Shown here: positions 34,705 through 43,523 of the stretch, piece after piece
Layout: every line of letters begins with the position of its first letter
Position numbering within the stretch: the first letter of the stretch is position 1
Source: Novosphingobium barchaimii LL02
Lineage (GTDB): Bacteria; Pseudomonadota; Alphaproteobacteria; Sphingomonadales; Sphingomonadaceae
Direction of reading: 5' to 3'
Length of the DNA: 64,000 nucleotides
Assembly: GCF_001046635.1 (NCBI RefSeq)
Contig: NZ_KQ130457.1
Coordinates: 129,641 to 193,640, forward strand
Notes under the pieces: model-generated
Seen by the model: only the letters and a program-made list of their open reading frames with translations
The model's database searches: none
What the model was told of the DNA's origin: nothing
Translations under genes and position numbers: made by a program

Positions 34705-37215
34705 TTATCTCGAACCGAAGGCATAACGAAGTGTCACGCCGATCTCCCGCGGGAGTGTCGTACGCACGACGTCGTATCCGGCTGGCGCTGCGAAGTTGGT
34801 GTATATGCTGTTGATCGTCGCGACCCGCGACAGCTCGTTCTTTTTATCGAAAACATTCTTGGCGTAAACGCCCAGGTCCCAGACCCCGGCATTGCCGGTC
34901 AGGCCTGCAAACAGGTCGACGATGGCGAAAGACGGTGTCGACCTGAATTCGGTCCCCGACTTGAAATTGCCGAAATTGGGGTTCTTACCCTTGAAGTTTA
35001 CATTGAACCGGAAATACCCCGCCAGCGCGTCGGTGAACGGCATTTCGTAGCCGCCATTGACCGTGGCCTGGAATGGTGGCTGGGTGTTGAGCACCTGGCC
35101 TTTCGTCGAAGGGCACAGGTTGATCGGGTTTTCCGGGCCGACCGGCCCCGCTCCTTCGCAGCCGCCGGGATTGGCGGGGATCAGGCCGCCTTTCGACTTG
35201 ATCTTGGAATAGCTGGCATTCACGCCCAGCGTCAGATTGTCGATCGGGCGGGCCGAGATTTCCACTTCGAAGCCGCGCACCCGGGCGTCCACGTTGCGAT
35301 AGAAGGCATAGCTGGTCTGGCTCGTCTGCAAGGTGGAGGTGTTGTAGTAGCTCACACCCTCGAACGTGGTGAGCTGGTTTCCGTAGTCGATCTGGAAAAC
35401 GTCGGCATTCACGGTCAGGTGCCTGCCGAAACTGGACTTGACGCCGATCTCGTAGGATTTCGCCTTTTCCGGCGCAGGGGTCACAAGGTCTTCGGGAAGG
35501 CCGGGGTTGTTGATCGCCGGCAGGCCGGTCCTGAACGAACTGCCCGTCGTGGCGTAGACCAGGAGGTCATCCGTGATCTTGTGGGAGAACGAGAAATTGT
35601 ACAGCGCTGCGGTATACCGGTCGTTGTTGTTCTGAACCGCATTGCCGATCCCTGCCGGCAAGCCGACCTCGCACACCACGCCGGCGGTATAGACCGGGCT
35701 GGCGATCGCACCTGGCACCGCGAACGGGCAGAATGCCGTTGAAGGCAGCGCCGGGTTCGAGAAGGCGTTGAAGGCTGCGTCGGTCTGGATATCGAGGTCC
35801 GTCTGCACCCGATCGCGGACGATGGCGAGGCCGCCGCTCAGTTCGGTGCGATCACCGATGTGAAGCCGCACGTTGCCATAGAAACTATCGAAGACCTGCT
35901 CGAGGTGGATGGTCGTAAGGCTGTTGAGGACATAACGCGGATTGGGCGTGACCAAATCGCCGGGTGCGGCGGTCGCAGGGCTTCCGAAGGCTCCGGAAAG
36001 ATAGGTCGGCGCATCGAAGTACTGGATTCCGTTGCTGTGCTTGGAGAACCAGCCGATGTCATAGTCGAACGGACGATCGGGATCGGCCAGCGAAGACAGG
36101 CGAATTTCGCGCGTCTCGAACTTGGGAATACCCACGTTCCCGAAAGTGGCGGGCTTTTCGAAACCCGGCACGATGTTGAGGTAGTCGTAAGTGTTGAACT
36201 GCTGGCCGCTCCGGTTGAACTGACGTCCGTAGTTCACGCTGATGTTGTGACCGAAGACTTCCCAATTGGCGTTGACGGTCAGAAGATCGATATGCTGCGG
36301 CGATAGGTCGGGAAGGTCCTGTACCGCCCGCCGATCGCCGGGTGTCAGTTCCGGCCCGTTGTAGTTCGCCGGGATGGCAGGCAGTGCCCCCGGAAATCCC
36401 GCGAACCCTGGGCTGCCGGGGCCGGCGACCTGGGTGAAGGTGCGCGTATAGGATTTACGGCGCTGGTACATTGCCTGGATCGACAGGGTATCGGTCGGCT
36501 TGAACAGCAACGACGCGCGATAGGTGCGGTCCTTGAACTTCGGTTTGATCGCACTGTTCACGCTGGTGATGCGGTTGGCGCGGCTGTCTTCGATGTTGGC
36601 GGCCAGCCGCACGGCCAGCACTCCGTCGATGATGGGTACGTTGACGGCACCCTGCACGTCGGAATGCCTGCCCGAACCGTAGAGCCCCTGGACGTAGCCG
36701 CCGAACTGATCGACGTCGGGCTTGCGCGTCGCGATGGTCACCGCGCCGGAAATCGAAGGCGCACCGCGCGTCGTGCCTTGCGGCCCGCGCAGGACTTCGA
36801 TCTGGCCCACATCGAACAGCGACACGATTGTATTGCCCGGATCGAACGGGACTTCATTGAAGTAGATCGGAGTCGCCGGCGTTCCCGATGCCGGCTGCCA
36901 AGTCACACCGCGCAGCGTGACCGACGTCGTGGTTCCGCCGTTCACCAAGGTAAGCCCGGGTGCCAGCTTTGACACTTCCTCGACAGAAGTGATCGCCAGT
37001 TTCTGTAACCGGTCGCCGGTCACGACCTGGACGCTGACTGGAATGTCCTGGAGCACTTCGGATTCGCGACGCGCGGTGACCACGATATCGTCGATGCTCG
37101 ACGATGCTGCTTGAGGGGTGGCCGGCGGTGCGGTTTGCGCCGTTGCGAGCGCAGGCAGGGCGCTGGTCAAGGCCGATGTCAGAAACAGCGAATACAGTGT
37201 CTTCTTATGATCCAA
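34705..37215 (-). CDS. TonB-dependent receptor of the Baeyer-Villiger cluster
   Basis: About 836 aa. The plug shows IDDIVVTARRESEVLQDIPVSVQVVTG, VEEVSKLAPGLTLVNGG, DVGQIEVLRGPQGTTRGAPSISGAVTIATRKP. This is the wording of sphingomonad receptors often found beside catabolic genes for hydrophobic or aromatic compounds. The frame is open to an ATG at 37239, but TTG at 37215 has a good GGGAG ribosome site and gives a cleaner signal peptide (MDHKKTLYSLFLTSALTSAL then PALATAQ), so I favour it. The end RYAFGSR carries three residues past the terminal aromatic. An operator shared with the monooxygenase promoter lies 40 bp upstream. Confidence 0.9.
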   Translation of the reverse strand: MDHKKTLYSLFLTSALTSALPALATAQTAPPATPQAASSSIDDIVVTARRESEVLQDIPVSVQVVTGDRLQKLAITSVEEVSKLAPGLTLVNGGTTTSVTLRGVTWQPASGTPATPIYFNEVPFDPGNTIVSLFDVGQIEVLRGPQGTTRGAPSISGAVTIATRKPDVDQFGGYVQGLYGSGRHSDVQGAVNVPIIDGVLAVRLAANIEDSRANRITSVNSAIKPKFKDRTYRASLLFKPTDTLSIQAMYQRRKSYTRTFTQVAGPGSPGFAGFPGALPAIPANYNGPELTPGDRRAVQDLPDLSPQHIDLLTVNANWEVFGHNISVNYGRQFNRSGQQFNTYDYLNIVPGFEKPATFGNVGIPKFETREIRLSSLADPDRPFDYDIGWFSKHSNGIQYFDAPTYLSGAFGSPATAAPGDLVTPNPRYVLNSLTTIHLEQVFDSFYGNVRLHIGDRTELSGGLAIVRDRVQTDLDIQTDAAFNAFSNPALPSTAFCPFAVPGAIASPVYTAGVVCEVGLPAGIGNAVQNNNDRYTAALYNFSFSHKITDDLLVYATTGSSFRTGLPAINNPGLPEDLVTPAPEKAKSYEIGVKSSFGRHLTVNADVFQIDYGNQLTTFEGVSYYNTSTLQTSQTSYAFYRNVDARVRGFEVEISARPIDNLTLGVNASYSKIKSKGGLIPANPGGCEGAGPVGPENPINLCPSTKGQVLNTQPPFQATVNGGYEMPFTDALAGYFRFNVNFKGKNPNFGNFKSGTEFRSTPSFAIVDLFAGLTGNAGVWDLGVYAKNVFDKKNELSRVATINSIYTNFAAPAGYDVVRTTLPREIGVTLRYAFGSR

Positions 37216-37254
37216 GGCCCGTCTCCCAACAGTCGCCATCTGCGTGGCATTCGT

Positions 37255-37274
37255 ATGTCCTCAGTTGTAGACAT
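37255..37274. promoter_or_regulatory. Operator copy 1 (TBDT promoter) of the 38-kb TetR
   Basis: The 20 bp fit ATGTnnTCAnnTGTnnACAT. They share TGTAGACAT and the symmetric ATGT...ACAT frame with the site at 38076-38095. Lies 40 bp upstream of the preferred receptor start. Confidence 0.6.
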
Positions 37275-37460
37275 AGGGCGAGGCAAGTCAACAATGGAAT
37301 GGACCATATTCATTTCACTAATGGAGCGGGTATGTACTGGGCAGTCGCGCTGTAGCCGTAGATATGGCGGCCGGCGCCGCGGGACGCTTTCGCCAGCGAT
37401 GCCAAAGTTGGAATGGGGGCGGGCCGTGCAATGCGGTGACTAGATCGGCGCATTGCCGAG

Positions 37461-38036
37461 TCATGGCCGATCGACGATGGCCTGTATCGTTTCAGCAAGC
37501 CAATCCCGGGTGGCGTCCAGCGCGTCGCCCTCAAGGCCGGTGAGCGGCAAGACCTGGCGCGCACCCATGTAGCCAAACCACAGCATGTTGATCTGCGATG
37601 CGCGAGCCATCGCGCCGGCCCCCCCGCCCAGCCATTGCGCGAGAGGCACGGTTATATGGCGGTGCATCAGTTCGCTGCAAAGTTCTCTTGCGCCGGTATC
37701 TGCTGTGGCGAGCATCATCATCGCGAGCGCGCTGGTGACGCCTTCGCCATATATCAGCAGTTTCACGGCCCGCTTGCCGAAGTCTTCCCGGTTACCTTCG
37801 ATGAACACATCGACCCGAAGGAATTCCTCTACCGCTGCGCGGAACAACCCTTCCTTCGATACGAAGTAGCGCCGGATCAAGGTCGAGTTGACGCCTGCCG
37901 CTGCGGCAACTTCACGCACGCCGGTCGTGGTATAGCCTTTTTCCGCAAAGAGCCGTTGGGCGGCGAGGAGGATGTTGCTGCGCGTGCGTGTCGCATCGCG
38001 CAGGCTGAGGGTCGGGCTTGTATCAGGCAACGTCAT
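37461..38036 (-). CDS. TetR-family regulator of the Baeyer-Villiger/TBDT cluster
   Basis: 191 aa from the ATG at 38036 (MTLPDTSPTLSLRDATRTRS); a longer in-frame extension to 38399 runs antisense over the monooxygenase and is rejected. HTH at about 15-65 with AAQRLFAEKGYTTTGVREVAAAAGVNSTLIRRYF in character. Lies between the divergent monooxygenase gene and the receptor gene. The same near-palindromic motif occurs upstream of both, so it probably represses both until a substrate or its CoA ester is present. Confidence 0.88.
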   Translation of the reverse strand: MTLPDTSPTLSLRDATRTRSNILLAAQRLFAEKGYTTTGVREVAAAAGVNSTLIRRYFVSKEGLFRAAVEEFLRVDVFIEGNREDFGKRAVKLLIYGEGVTSALAMMMLATADTGARELCSELMHRHITVPLAQWLGGGAGAMARASQINMLWFGYMGARQVLPLTGLEGDALDATRDWLAETIQAIVDRP

Positions 38037-38075
38037 AAGCCGTTTACCTAAGGGCGCGGCGATGCTAAGTCCACC

Positions 38076-38095
38076 ATGTACACATCTGTAGACAT
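38076..38095. promoter_or_regulatory. Operator copy 2 (TetR-monooxygenase divergent promoter)
   Basis: ATGTACACATCTGTAGACAT is close to symmetric (ATGTnnACAnnTGTnnACAT). It lies 17 bp upstream of the monooxygenase ATG and 39 bp from the TetR ATG, in a 76-bp gap. Matches operator copy 1 at 13 of 14 consensus positions. Confidence 0.65.
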
Positions 38096-38112
38096 GTGGC
38101 GGAGAGGATCGA

Positions 38113-39906
38113 ATGACACAGGCCCACGACGATTCGGCAATCGAGAAGCTCGAAGCCGTGCGAGCGAAATACCAGGCGGAAAGGGAGAAGCGGTTGCGTG
38201 CGGATGGCACGGACCAGTATCGCCCCCTGTCCGGGATGTTCGACGACTTCGACCGCGATCCCAATGCCGATCCCGGCTTCATGCGGGCGCCGGTGGACGA
38301 AGAGGTCGATGTCGCGATCATCGGTGCCGGGATCGGCGGGCTGATGGCGGCGGCCAAGCTGGTCGAGCAAGGTGTGACCAGCCTGCGCATCATCGACAAG
38401 GCCGCGGATTTCGGCGGAACCTGGTACTGGAACCGCTATCCCGGTGCGGCGTGTGACATCGAATCCTACATCTACATGCCCATGCTCGAGGAAACCGGGT
38501 ACATTCCGACAGAGAAGTACGCCAAGGCGCCGGAGATATTCGCGCATTGCCAGCGCATCGCAAAGCAGTACGATCTATACTCCAAGGCGCATTTCCAGAC
38601 GCTGGTGGAAGACGTGCGGTGGCAAGACGATGCTTCGCACTGGCAAGTATTCACCAACCGCCAGGACATCGTCCGCGCGCGCTTCGTGATCATCGCGGGC
38701 GGAATCCTGCACAAGGCCAAGCTGCCGGGGATACCGGGCGTCGAAACCTTCAAGGGCAGGAGCTTCCATACCAGCCGCTGGGACTACGGTTACACCGGTG
38801 GCAGCCCGACCACGCCGATGGACAAGCTTGCCGACAAGCGCGTGGCGCTGATCGGGACGGGGGCGACGTCGGTCCAGGTGATCCCCAGACTGGCGGAAAC
38901 GGCGGGCCAACTCCTCGTTGTCCAGCGCACTCCGTCGACCGTGGGCGAACGCGGAAATCGTGCCACTGATGCCGAATGGGCGAAATCGCTGCAGGCGGGG
39001 TGGCAGACCGAGCGGATGGAGAACTTCACCCGTATCGTGGCCGGCCAGTCGGCGGAGGCGGATTTGATCGAGGATGGCTTCACGAAGATCTTTGGCAATA
39101 ATCCCAATGCGTTGGCCATTTCGACCGTGGACGAGGAACTCATAGACCTGGCGGCCATGGAGGCTGTTCGTGGCCGGATCGAAAGTGTAGTGGCGGACCC
39201 CGCCACCGCCGAAGCCTTGAAGCCGTGGTACAACCAGATGTGCAAGCGGCCCTGCTTTCACGACGAATACCTGCCTGCCTTCAATCGGCCCAACGTCACT
39301 CTGGTGGATACCGGCGGCAAAGGTGTCGAGCGGATTACCGAAGACGCCATCATCGTGGACGGGGTCGTGCATCCGGTGGATTGCATCATCTACGGTTCCG
39401 GGTTCGAAGTGGGCTCGGGCTACCGCAGCAGGCTCGGCTTCGAAATCCATGGTCGCGGCGGGGTCGGCATGACCGAAGCCTGGTCGGGCGGGCCGGGAAC
39501 GCTGCACGGGATGCTGGCCAGGGGCTTTCCCAACCTGATGATCTTCGACCAGCTGCAGGGTGGTATCGCGATCAACTTCGCGCATTTGCTGACCGAGCTG
39601 GCGAACCATGCCAGCTGGCTGATCCGGCACTGCATCGACGCGGGCATTGCCGAGATCGAGCCCACTGCCGAAGCGCAGGAAGAATGGTTCCAGACACTAC
39701 TCGGCAAGTTGGGGCCGCAAGCGATGTTCTTCGCGCAGTGCACGCCGGGCTATTTCAACTCGGAGGGGCGCATGGATCCGTCCGCGATCAGGTCGATCCC
39801 CTATTTCGGGCCGCTTCTCGATTTCATCCAGGTCCTGCGCGACTGGCGAAGCGCAGATAGTCTGGCAGGTCTCGAACTGCGTAGCGGGACGGTCGATGCA
39901 GGCTGA
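38113..39906 (+). CDS. Flavin-containing Baeyer-Villiger monooxygenase
   Basis: 597 aa type I BVMO. FAD Rossmann motif GAGIGG (71-76) followed by [16 protein letters not shown], the BVMO fingerprint [13 protein letters not shown] (213-225), and the NADPH Rossmann motif GTGATS (248-253). Size and wording match the cyclohexanone/steroid/phenylacetone monooxygenase type with an N-terminal extension of about 60 residues. It inserts oxygen next to a ketone to give an ester or lactone. First of a run of plus-strand catabolic genes; directly downstream of the TetR operator. Confidence 0.92.
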   Translation: MTQAHDDSAIEKLEAVRAKYQAEREKRLRADGTDQYRPLSGMFDDFDRDPNADPGFMRAPVDEEVDVAIIGAGIGGLMAAAKLVEQGVTSLRIIDKAADFGGTWYWNRYPGAACDIESYIYMPMLEETGYIPTEKYAKAPEIFAHCQRIAKQYDLYSKAHFQTLVEDVRWQDDASHWQVFTNRQDIVRARFVIIAGGILHKAKLPGIPGVETFKGRSFHTSRWDYGYTGGSPTTPMDKLADKRVALIGTGATSVQVIPRLAETAGQLLVVQRTPSTVGERGNRATDAEWAKSLQAGWQTERMENFTRIVAGQSAEADLIEDGFTKIFGNNPNALAISTVDEELIDLAAMEAVRGRIESVVADPATAEALKPWYNQMCKRPCFHDEYLPAFNRPNVTLVDTGGKGVERITEDAIIVDGVVHPVDCIIYGSGFEVGSGYRSRLGFEIHGRGGVGMTEAWSGGPGTLHGMLARGFPNLMIFDQLQGGIAINFAHLLTELANHASWLIRHCIDAGIAEIEPTAEAQEEWFQTLLGKLGPQAMFFAQCTPGYFNSEGRMDPSAIRSIPYFGPLLDFIQVLRDWRSADSLAGLELRSGTVDAG

Positions 39907-39947
39907 ACGTCAGGCCGGTCAACCAGGTGCATAAGGGACAGAAAAAG

Positions 39948-40706
39948 ATGAGTTCACGCGAATTCGATGGCAAGGTCGTCATCGTCACGGGCGCCGCTTC
40001 CGGGTTGGGACGGGCCACCGCGGTCGCTTTTGCCCAGGCGGGCGCGCGGCTCGCGCTTGCGGATGTCGATGCGCAAGGATTGCAGGAGACGGCGTCGTCG
40101 ATCGGGGATCTGGGCGGTGAGGCTGTGGCGCTGCCGACCGACATCAGCGATGTCGCGGCGTGCGCCGCCTTGGTCGAGGCGGCTCATGCACGGCTGGGAC
40201 AGATCGACGTGCTTTGCAACGTCGCAGGGGCGTTCGGTTTTGCCAAGGCGACGGAGATCAGCCCTGAGGCCTGGAACCGCATTTTCGCGGTCAACGTGCG
40301 GGGTCCCTTCTTCCTGATCCAGGCCGCTTTGCCGCATCTGATCCGGGCGGAGGGGGCTGTGGTGAACGTCGCGTCTGCTTCCGCGTTCCTCGGTCACGCC
40401 TACCTGTCACACTATGCGGCGAGCAAGGCGGCGCTGGTCAATCTTACCAAGTCGCTGGCGATGGAGTTCATCGACCAGCCGGTGCGCATCAATGCCATCG
40501 CCCCCGGGGGGATCAATACCGCCATGACGGCGACGCCGTCGGTTCCCGAAGGTATCGATTTCCGCTTGCTTGGGCGTTACACGCCGCTGCGCGGTTCGTC
40601 GGAACCGGAGGATCTCACGGATCTAATACTGGTCCTCGCCGGCCCCCGGGGCAAGGCGATACACGGGGCGTGCCTGAATGCCGATCGTGGCATCACCGCA
40701 GGCTGA
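39948..40706 (+). CDS. Short-chain dehydrogenase/reductase
   Basis: 252 aa from the ATG at 39948 (MSSREFDGK). Classical SDR: TGAASGLGRA nucleotide motif (about 15-24), NVAGAF, and the Ser...YAASK site (SASAFLGHAYLSHYAASKAAL). Starts 41 bp after the monooxygenase stop. Likely oxidises an alcohol to the ketone used by the monooxygenase or acts on its product. Substrate unknown. Confidence 0.88.
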   Translation: MSSREFDGKVVIVTGAASGLGRATAVAFAQAGARLALADVDAQGLQETASSIGDLGGEAVALPTDISDVAACAALVEAAHARLGQIDVLCNVAGAFGFAKATEISPEAWNRIFAVNVRGPFFLIQAALPHLIRAEGAVVNVASASAFLGHAYLSHYAASKAALVNLTKSLAMEFIDQPVRINAIAPGGINTAMTATPSVPEGIDFRLLGRYTPLRGSSEPEDLTDLILVLAGPRGKAIHGACLNADRGITAG

Positions 40707-40740
40707 AACCTAAGAAAAATCAACGAAGAGGAGACGAAGG

Positions 40741-41157
40741 ATGCCACACAGCAAATTGGACGATCTTCCCAATGGCGGCGACCGTTGGCCAGCGATCGGC
40801 AGGGAGGGCTTTCGGACGGTGAAATGGGGCGACATGGAGGTTGGACTCACTACCGTCCATGCTCCTCTCGACTGCACAGAGTCCTACAAGTTCGGCGGGT
40901 TGCCCGGCGGTGTGTGCCCATGCCCGCACTACGGCTACATCTTCGAAGGTCGCATGCGCGCGCAGTATCCCGGAACGGACTGGCCGGAAGAGGTCATAGA
41001 GGCGGGGGAGGCCTATTTCATCCCCGCCGGCCACGTCCTGATCTACGACGAGGCGAGCAGAGTGCTTGAGATTAATCCGGCCCATGCGCTGCAGACCTGC
41101 ATGGACGCGATGCAGCGCGCCCTGGAAAAGGCCGGCGCTTCGGCAGCGCAGGAGTAA
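40741..41157 (+). CDS. Cupin-domain protein
   Basis: 138 aa. Contains CPCPHYGYIFEGRMRAQYPG and EEVIEAGEAYFIPAGHVLIYDE, the two conserved motifs of a small single-domain cupin with possible metal ligands in HYGYIFEG and GHVL. GAGGAGACGAAGG precedes the ATG. Co-directional with the monooxygenase and SDR genes. Enzymatic role unknown; could be an isomerase/lactonase helper or a binding protein. Confidence 0.65.
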   Translation: MPHSKLDDLPNGGDRWPAIGREGFRTVKWGDMEVGLTTVHAPLDCTESYKFGGLPGGVCPCPHYGYIFEGRMRAQYPGTDWPEEVIEAGEAYFIPAGHVLIYDEASRVLEINPAHALQTCMDAMQRALEKAGASAAQE

Positions 41158-41267
41158 GGGCGACGGGCTGGCGGACGAAAACGGCCAGCCCGCTTACCTG
41201 CGGACCCGAGGCCATCCGGGCGTCTCTTGCCTCTTCGATTTTCCTCGCGTCATAAGGGTAATGGTCG

Positions 41268-42098
41268 ATGAAGGATCGAGCGGCCAGTGTAGCCGTGGTA
41301 ACCGGCGCAGCCGGCGGAATGGGGGTTGCGATCGCGCAGAGCCTGGCTGAGCTTGGCCATTCGCTGATACTTTGCGACCTGCAGCCTGCACCGCTGGCGG
41401 CAATTGCCAAATCCTTGGAGGGCAGATCGCAAATCACTACCGTATCGGGCGACATAAGCGATCGGGATTATCCCCAACAAGTGATCGCGGCACTGGCGGG
41501 CCGCAAGGTTGCGGTGCTGGCGCACGCCGCCGGTGTTTCACCATCGATGGCCAATGGCGACCAGGTCTTCGAAATCAACTTCATGGCCACGAAGCGCCTG
41601 GTCGAAGCCTTGCTTTCGAAGATGGCGGTGGGCGGGGTCGCAGTCCTTATCGCATCCAATTCAGGTCAGATCATAGCGCGCCCCCTTTTCGACAAAGCGA
41701 TCAGAAAGTTCCTGCGGGGCGGAAAATCGCTCGTCCTTCGCCTTATGCTGCGCAATCCGCGGACCGCGTACCCGATATCGAAACGTGCCGTACAGCTCTA
41801 TGCCCAGGCGGCGTCGCCAGCGTTCGGCAGGATTGGCGCGCGGATCGTGTCGCTATCTCCCGGCATCATCGATACGGCTATGGGCCGCCTTGAGCAACGG
41901 GCAGGTCCCGAGATCGACACGATGATAGCGGTCACCCCGATGGGGCGAATGGGGGCGCCTCAGGAGATCGCCTCCGTCGTCGCATTCCTGTCTTCTTCAG
42001 CCGCGAGCTACATCACCGGGACCGATATCCTGGTTGACGGTGGGACGGTGGCAGGCATTCAGGAAATGGGCGGCGTGCTGAAACTTGGCCGTGGCTAG
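41268..42098 (+). CDS. Short-chain dehydrogenase/reductase
   Basis: 276 aa. TGAAGGMGVA cofactor motif near residue 12, AHAAGVS, a Ser in IASNSGQII and the YPISK site, with an unusually long 36-residue insert between the Ser and Tyr elements (LFDKAIRKFLRGGKSLVLRL region). This spacing resembles 3alpha-hydroxysteroid dehydrogenase-type SDRs. C-terminal TGTDILVDGGT is standard. 110 bp after the cupin gene, convergent with the next operon. Confidence 0.85.
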   Translation: MKDRAASVAVVTGAAGGMGVAIAQSLAELGHSLILCDLQPAPLAAIAKSLEGRSQITTVSGDISDRDYPQQVIAALAGRKVAVLAHAAGVSPSMANGDQVFEINFMATKRLVEALLSKMAVGGVAVLIASNSGQIIARPLFDKAIRKFLRGGKSLVLRLMLRNPRTAYPISKRAVQLYAQAASPAFGRIGARIVSLSPGIIDTAMGRLEQRAGPEIDTMIAVTPMGRMGAPQEIASVVAFLSSSAASYITGTDILVDGGTVAGIQEMGGVLKLGRG

Positions 42099-42122
42099 GT
42101 CGGCTCCCGATCGACAGCCGCA

Positions 42123-43523
42123 TCATTCCTGGATGCGTGCCGCCGTGATGCGCGAGCCCTTGCCGAGCTTTCCGCCATGGCGGGAGAACGAGGCCCAGAC
42201 TTCGTCGGACGGAGAGATGCCGAGATAGGCTTCCGCTTCCGATGGCGACTCGCCTTCGCGCAGCGACGGGTCGCCATCGCGGTCCAGCGCCACGGAGCGG
42301 AACAGCGGCGCGGCGTCGTCGGCGTTGAACGACTCCGCGAGGTAGGCTCCCCATTCGCCGTGCCCGTTGGTGATCCAGACGCGCGGGTTGGTAGGACTGC
42401 GCGTGTTCTGCGAACTGATGACGACGTGGCCTTTCTCGCCGGCGATGATGTTGGCCTGGTTGTTGTTGAAGGTGGCGCCCACTGGCATCACCTGGACCCG
42501 GCGCGACCAGGTCCGGGCCTTGTCGTGCGAGACGACCATGTAGAGCTTCGCATCGCGGTCGTCGCTCCACAGGGCGTAGACGGTGCCGGCCTTGTCCACC
42601 GCCACCCGCTGCTGGCCGTTGAGCAGATTGCAGGCACGCGAATCCGGAAGCGGCTGCTGGCGCCAGGTTTCGCCGAAATCCTCGCTGACGGCGATCATCT
42701 CGCGGCAGGTGTTGGCCGGTACGAACGGGTAATCCGAGCGCAGCATCCGCGCCGGCCAGAAACCGATGTATTCGGGGTAGTCGAAATAGATCGTGCCATC
42801 CGGCGCCGTCACCCCGGCGCCGCCTTCGGTGGTGACCGAGGCTAGCTGCCTGAGCTTTTTCCAGGTCTCGCCGCCATCGCGCGATCGGTAGACCGGGCGC
42901 AGGCCGCCCACCAGCCGCGGTGCTACGCCGAAGTAATAGAGCGAGCGGCCATGAAGTGCGCGCGGATCGTGCCCGGTGACAAGGCGCCCCCAGTCGTACG
43001 TGCCGCAACCGACCGCCTTACCGTGCCACGTCTTGCCGAGATCGTCGCTCCACGAAACCACCGCCCCGTCCTTCAAGGGCCCGCAAGAGGCCGCCGTCAT
43101 GCTGGTGAGGTAATAGAGCCGGTCGGTTACCGCATCGATGTGGACGTAGCCATGTGCGCCCTTGGCTGGATCATCGCCGTTGGCGAGCGCGGGCACGTCG
43201 ATCCTTGCCCAGCTGAGTCCCCGGTCGTGCGACACCAGCACGCCCCCCGAACCACGGGCGATGACGAGCGTGCCATTGCGGCTGATCTGGATCGAGGGGG
43301 ACTGGTCGTCGAACCCGGTGTCGTAGCTGCAGCCGATCCCTTCGCGCGCCTGCGCGCGATCTCCGTGCGGCGTAACGGTTCTAGCGCAATAGGGCTCGCG
43401 GCGGGCTTCGACCGGACGCTCCGCCTCGGGCCATGACTGGAAGCCGAGCGTGCCCAGGGCGAGGACGGCCATAGCCCCGAACGCCCATGCACGTTGGCGA
43501 GAGGTCTGCTCCGCGCGGTTCAT
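42123..43523 (-). CDS. Exported BNR-repeat/sialidase-fold protein
   Basis: 466 aa from the ATG at 43523 (MNRAEQTSRQRAW), overlapping the upstream gene by 4 nt; the open frame further upstream is shadow. N-terminal hydrophobic segment AWAFGAMAVLALGTLGFQSW acts as signal or anchor. Asp-box (BNR) motifs S-x-D-x-G-x-T-W recur: SHDRGLSWARI, SWSDDLGKTWH, SRDGGETWKK, SEDFGETWRQ, SHDKARTWSR. These indicate a six-bladed beta-propeller as in sialidases, but the sialidase FRIP Arg motif is not visible, so glycosidase activity is unproven. Last gene of a TBDT operon with a paralogue. Confidence 0.78.
   Translation of the reverse strand: MNRAEQTSRQRAWAFGAMAVLALGTLGFQSWPEAERPVEARREPYCARTVTPHGDRAQAREGIGCSYDTGFDDQSPSIQISRNGTLVIARGSGGVLVSHDRGLSWARIDVPALANGDDPAKGAHGYVHIDAVTDRLYYLTSMTAASCGPLKDGAVVSWSDDLGKTWHGKAVGCGTYDWGRLVTGHDPRALHGRSLYYFGVAPRLVGGLRPVYRSRDGGETWKKLRQLASVTTEGGAGVTAPDGTIYFDYPEYIGFWPARMLRSDYPFVPANTCREMIAVSEDFGETWRQQPLPDSRACNLLNGQQRVAVDKAGTVYALWSDDRDAKLYMVVSHDKARTWSRRVQVMPVGATFNNNQANIIAGEKGHVVISSQNTRSPTNPRVWITNGHGEWGAYLAESFNADDAAPLFRSVALDRDGDPSLREGESPSEAEAYLGISPSDEVWASFSRHGGKLGKGSRITAARIQE

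Noticed and set aside
37310-37445. Possible small gene between the TBDT operator and TetR stop
   Set aside because: Open frames have no motif and no ribosome site; treated as spacer.
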